Assembly: GCA_902767285.1 (NCBI GenBank)
Contig: CACXHC010000167.1
Coordinates: 1 to 8,143, forward strand
Source: an uncultured Ruminococcus sp.
Lineage (GTDB): Bacteria; Bacillota; Clostridia; Oscillospirales; Acutalibacteraceae
Length of the DNA stretch: 8,143 bases
Reading direction: 5' to 3'
Shown piece after piece: positions 7,110-8,143 of this stretch; position 1 is the stretch's first letter; each line of letters opens with the position of its first letter. The translations under genes were made by a program, and so were the position numbers. The notes beneath the pieces were generated by a model. The model had not been told where the DNA came from. It made no database searches and saw only the letters and a program-made list of their open reading frames with translations.

Positions 7110-7837
7110 AAAAGGTAGTCCTTATATTTAAGCGTATCTCCATCGGGGATAAAGTAGGTGCATCCGGTGTTGTAGTTGATAGGCGGTGAAATGTTGGTAT
7201 GAATGTACAGTGTATCGAATCCAACGGCGATAGCACCTTTTATGTCGGAATTTGGGTCATTGCCTACCATAATAGTTTCGTTTGGGTCAAGCGAGTATTT
7301 TTTGATTATCGCCTGAAAAAAATGAATATCGGGCTTACAGCACTCGTAATCGGAGGAGATGAGTATTCCGTCAAAAATATCTCTTATGCCGAGAATGTCG
7401 AGTTCGTCCCAAGTAAAGTAGTGCTGGGCATTTGAGAGAAGATATACTTTTCCACGCTTTTTAAGTTCCGTAAGGAGTTCCAAAGCTCCGTCATAGAGTT
7501 TTATATAGTCACGAGATTCACGACGGAAGAGCAAAGCGACTTCCAAAATCAAATCTTCTTTGGGATAAACACCTTTAGTTTCGAAGAGTCTGCGAAAAAC
7601 TTTTTGGATTTGGACTTCGAGGTCGGTAAAATCGGGATGTCTTTTGAGAATATCGGCTTTTTCGTCCTCCAAATACTGAAAATAGTATTTGCGAAATTCC
7701 TTTACGGAATATAAAGCTCCGTTTTCAACGTATTTTTCCACGACTTTTTGCCACAATTTAGGATAACCTTCATCGGTGTGTATGTCTGCCAGAGTTCCAT
7801 ACAAATCGAACACAAAATTTTTGTATACTTTTTTCAC
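7106..7837 (-). CDS. HAD-superfamily hydrolase
   Basis: Cytoplasmic HAD-fold hydrolase (243 residues from the chosen start), probably acting on a small phosphorylated metabolite; substrate unknown. Motifs: I, FVFDLYGTLAD with nucleophile Asp11; II, LLSNAQ with Ser135; III, Lys168 in CCKPD; IV, VGNDPNSDI with Asp194 and Asp198. A helical cap lies between motifs I and II (about 25-110). The usual second acid of motif I (DxD) is Tyr13, as in haloacid-dehalogenase-like and some phosphatase members, so general acid catalysis must differ or come from elsewhere. No ATG exists at the start: in-frame TTG (7853-7855), GTG (7844-7846) and GTG (7835-7837) lie in a 9-bp repeat. The last is chosen because AAAGAAG sits 8 bases upstream and the resulting MKKVYKNFVFDLYG fits the family. 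First gene of the operon ending in ddl. Confidence 0.88.
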   Translation of the reverse strand: MKKVYKNFVFDLYGTLADIHTDEGYPKLWQKVVEKYVENGALYSVKEFRKYYFQYLEDEKADILKRHPDFTDLEVQIQKVFRRLFETKGVYPKEDLILEVALLFRRESRDYIKLYDGALELLTELKKRGKVYLLSNAQHYFTWDELDILGIRDIFDGILISSDYECCKPDIHFFQAIIKKYSLDPNETIMVGNDPNSDIKGAIAVGFDTLYIHTNISPPINYNTGCTYFIPDGDTLKYKDYLL

Positions 7838-7853
7838 TTCTTTCACTTCTTTC
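7827..7853 (-). repeat. Three tandem 9-bp repeats over the HAD gene start
   Basis: On the coding strand GAAAGAAGT, GAAAGAAGT, GAAAAAAGT follow each other without gaps. With the next base, the first two units each create an in-frame GTG, and the AAAGAAG inside a unit is a near ribosome site for the GTG one unit later. Unit number could change by slippage without breaking the frame. Confidence 0.6.
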
Positions 7854-7904
7854 AAGTTTACTTTTAATTATTCCCTACGGTAAATATAACAATATCACAG
7901 CATA

Positions 7905-7933
7905 ATTATATACTATATTTTGTTACTCGTCAA
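7905..7933 (-). promoter_or_regulatory. Sigma-A promoter of the HAD-HAAS-DUF4097-ddl operon
   Basis: TTGACG -35 (7928-7933), exactly 17 bases, perfect TATAAT -10 (7905-7910). Predicted start near 7898. No equally good promoter is seen inside the operon. The leader holds AGGGA about 16 bases before the TTG, too far to serve it well. Confidence 0.82.
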
Positions 7934-7991
7934 CCTTCTTTTTTTGTCCATTCTTTTTTAAAAAAACTTTGCTCTGTATTTGGTTGTTTTC

Positions 7992-8011
7992 TCAGGGGCT
8001 GCCGCCCCTGA
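7992..8011. repeat. G/C-rich hairpin inside the repeat cluster
   Basis: TCAGGGGC / GCCCCTGA form a perfect 8-bp stem closing a TGCC loop. A T-run begins 12 bases later on the plus strand, too far for a standard terminator, and none follows on the minus strand. Confidence 0.65.
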
Positions 8012-8019
8012 AACCCTGC

Positions 8020-8045
8020 CTTCTTTTTTTTGAAAAAAAAAGAAG
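8020..8045. repeat. CTTC-T8 / A8-GAAG inverted repeat
   Basis: CTTCTTTTTTTT (8020-8031) and AAAAAAAAGAAG (8034-8045) are exact inverse arms around GA. No T-run follows the stem on either strand, so terminator activity is doubtful; it may be a structural part of the repeat. Confidence 0.55.
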
Positions 8046-8114
8046 CAAAAAAACTTTAATACGTGTAAGGCGAATCATTTCTTTTTATTTGTTTAGTTAA
8101 AGTTTTTTGGAAGG

Positions 8115-8135
8115 GGTTTGGGGAAACCTTTTTTT
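8115..8135 (+). terminator. Possible weak plus-strand terminator at window edge
   Basis: GGTTT / AAACC close a GGGG loop and are directly followed by seven T (8129-8135). The 5-bp stem is weak and no plus-strand gene lies upstream within reach, so it is more likely part of the repeat. Confidence 0.25.
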
Positions 8136-8143
8136 CAAAAAAG

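Larger units (their letters stand above)
7954..8143. repeat. Gene-free cluster of hairpins and inverted A/T motifs (probable intergenic repeats)
   Basis: No coding sequence is supported here. The motif AAAAAAACTTT occurs at 7960-7970 and 8047-8057; AAAAAACTTTAA (8048-8059) faces its exact inverse TTAAAGTTTTTT (8097-8108), with about 37 unrelated bases between. The outward sides both hold G/C-rich blocks (CAGGGGC...GCCCCTG on the left, GGGGTTTGGGGAAACC on the right) and a T-run/A-run inverted repeat (8020-8045 and 8128-8143). This is the look of two oppositely oriented copies of a short intergenic repeat family of Clostridia, the right copy cut by the window edge. Copy number elsewhere cannot be seen. 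Confidence 0.5.

Noticed and set aside
7992..8045. CRISPR or classical terminator reading of the hairpins
   Set aside because: No regular repeat-spacer pattern, and no T-run directly follows either stem.

Overview
The window reads as chromosomal DNA of a low-to-moderate G+C Firmicute (Bacillota, class Clostridia, probably the Ruminococcaceae/Oscillospirales side). The organism is inferred from protein style (clostridial IlvC and Ddl, a DUF1292 protein, a HAAS/DUF1700 gene), strong AAGGAG-type ribosome sites, consensus sigma-A promoters and A/T-rich spacers. Eight of the nine genes lie on the minus strand, so it is easiest to read from right to left.

Right end (about 7940-8143): no gene, but a cluster of hairpins, A/T tracts and inverted copies of AAAAAACTTTAA that looks like an intergenic repeat family. 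From a near-consensus promoter (7905-7933) runs a four-gene minus-strand operon: a HAD-superfamily hydrolase, a HAAS/DUF1700 membrane protein (ATGA overlap), a DUF4097-like surface beta-repeat protein (5-base gap) and D-alanine--D-alanine ligase (33-base gap). It ends at a bidirectional terminator (4454-4492) shared with the only plus-strand gene, a small acidic DUF1292 protein. The operon ties a probable envelope module to the enzyme making the peptidoglycan dipeptide; the PadR regulator that usually accompanies HAAS genes is not in it.

Middle: the DUF1292 gene (4091-4417, own consensus promoter) is divergent from an unrecognised cysteine-rich lipoprotein gene (3226-3939). Their shared spacer carries a 12-bp inverted repeat whose arms run into the -10 regions on both sides.

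Left half: a complete polar amino acid ABC importer operon, in the order binding lipoprotein, permease, ATPase. Its promoter carries a perfect 17-bp palindrome inside the core promoter and a 14/17 copy exactly 31 bp upstream, which looks like an operator pair for an unidentified dimeric regulator. A hairpin sits at the predicted 5' end of the mRNA beside the ribosome site, and a 10-bp stem-loop separates the binding-protein cistron from the permease. Directly after the ATPase comes the promoter of ilvC (ketol-acid reductoisomerase), which runs off the left edge.

Most genes belong to known families. The parts most worth following up are the twin operator, the post-transcriptional hairpins of the ABC operon, the HAD-HAAS-DUF4097-ddl gene order, the unknown lipoprotein, and the repeat cluster at the right end. 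I saw no tRNA, rRNA, CRISPR array, transposase or phage gene.
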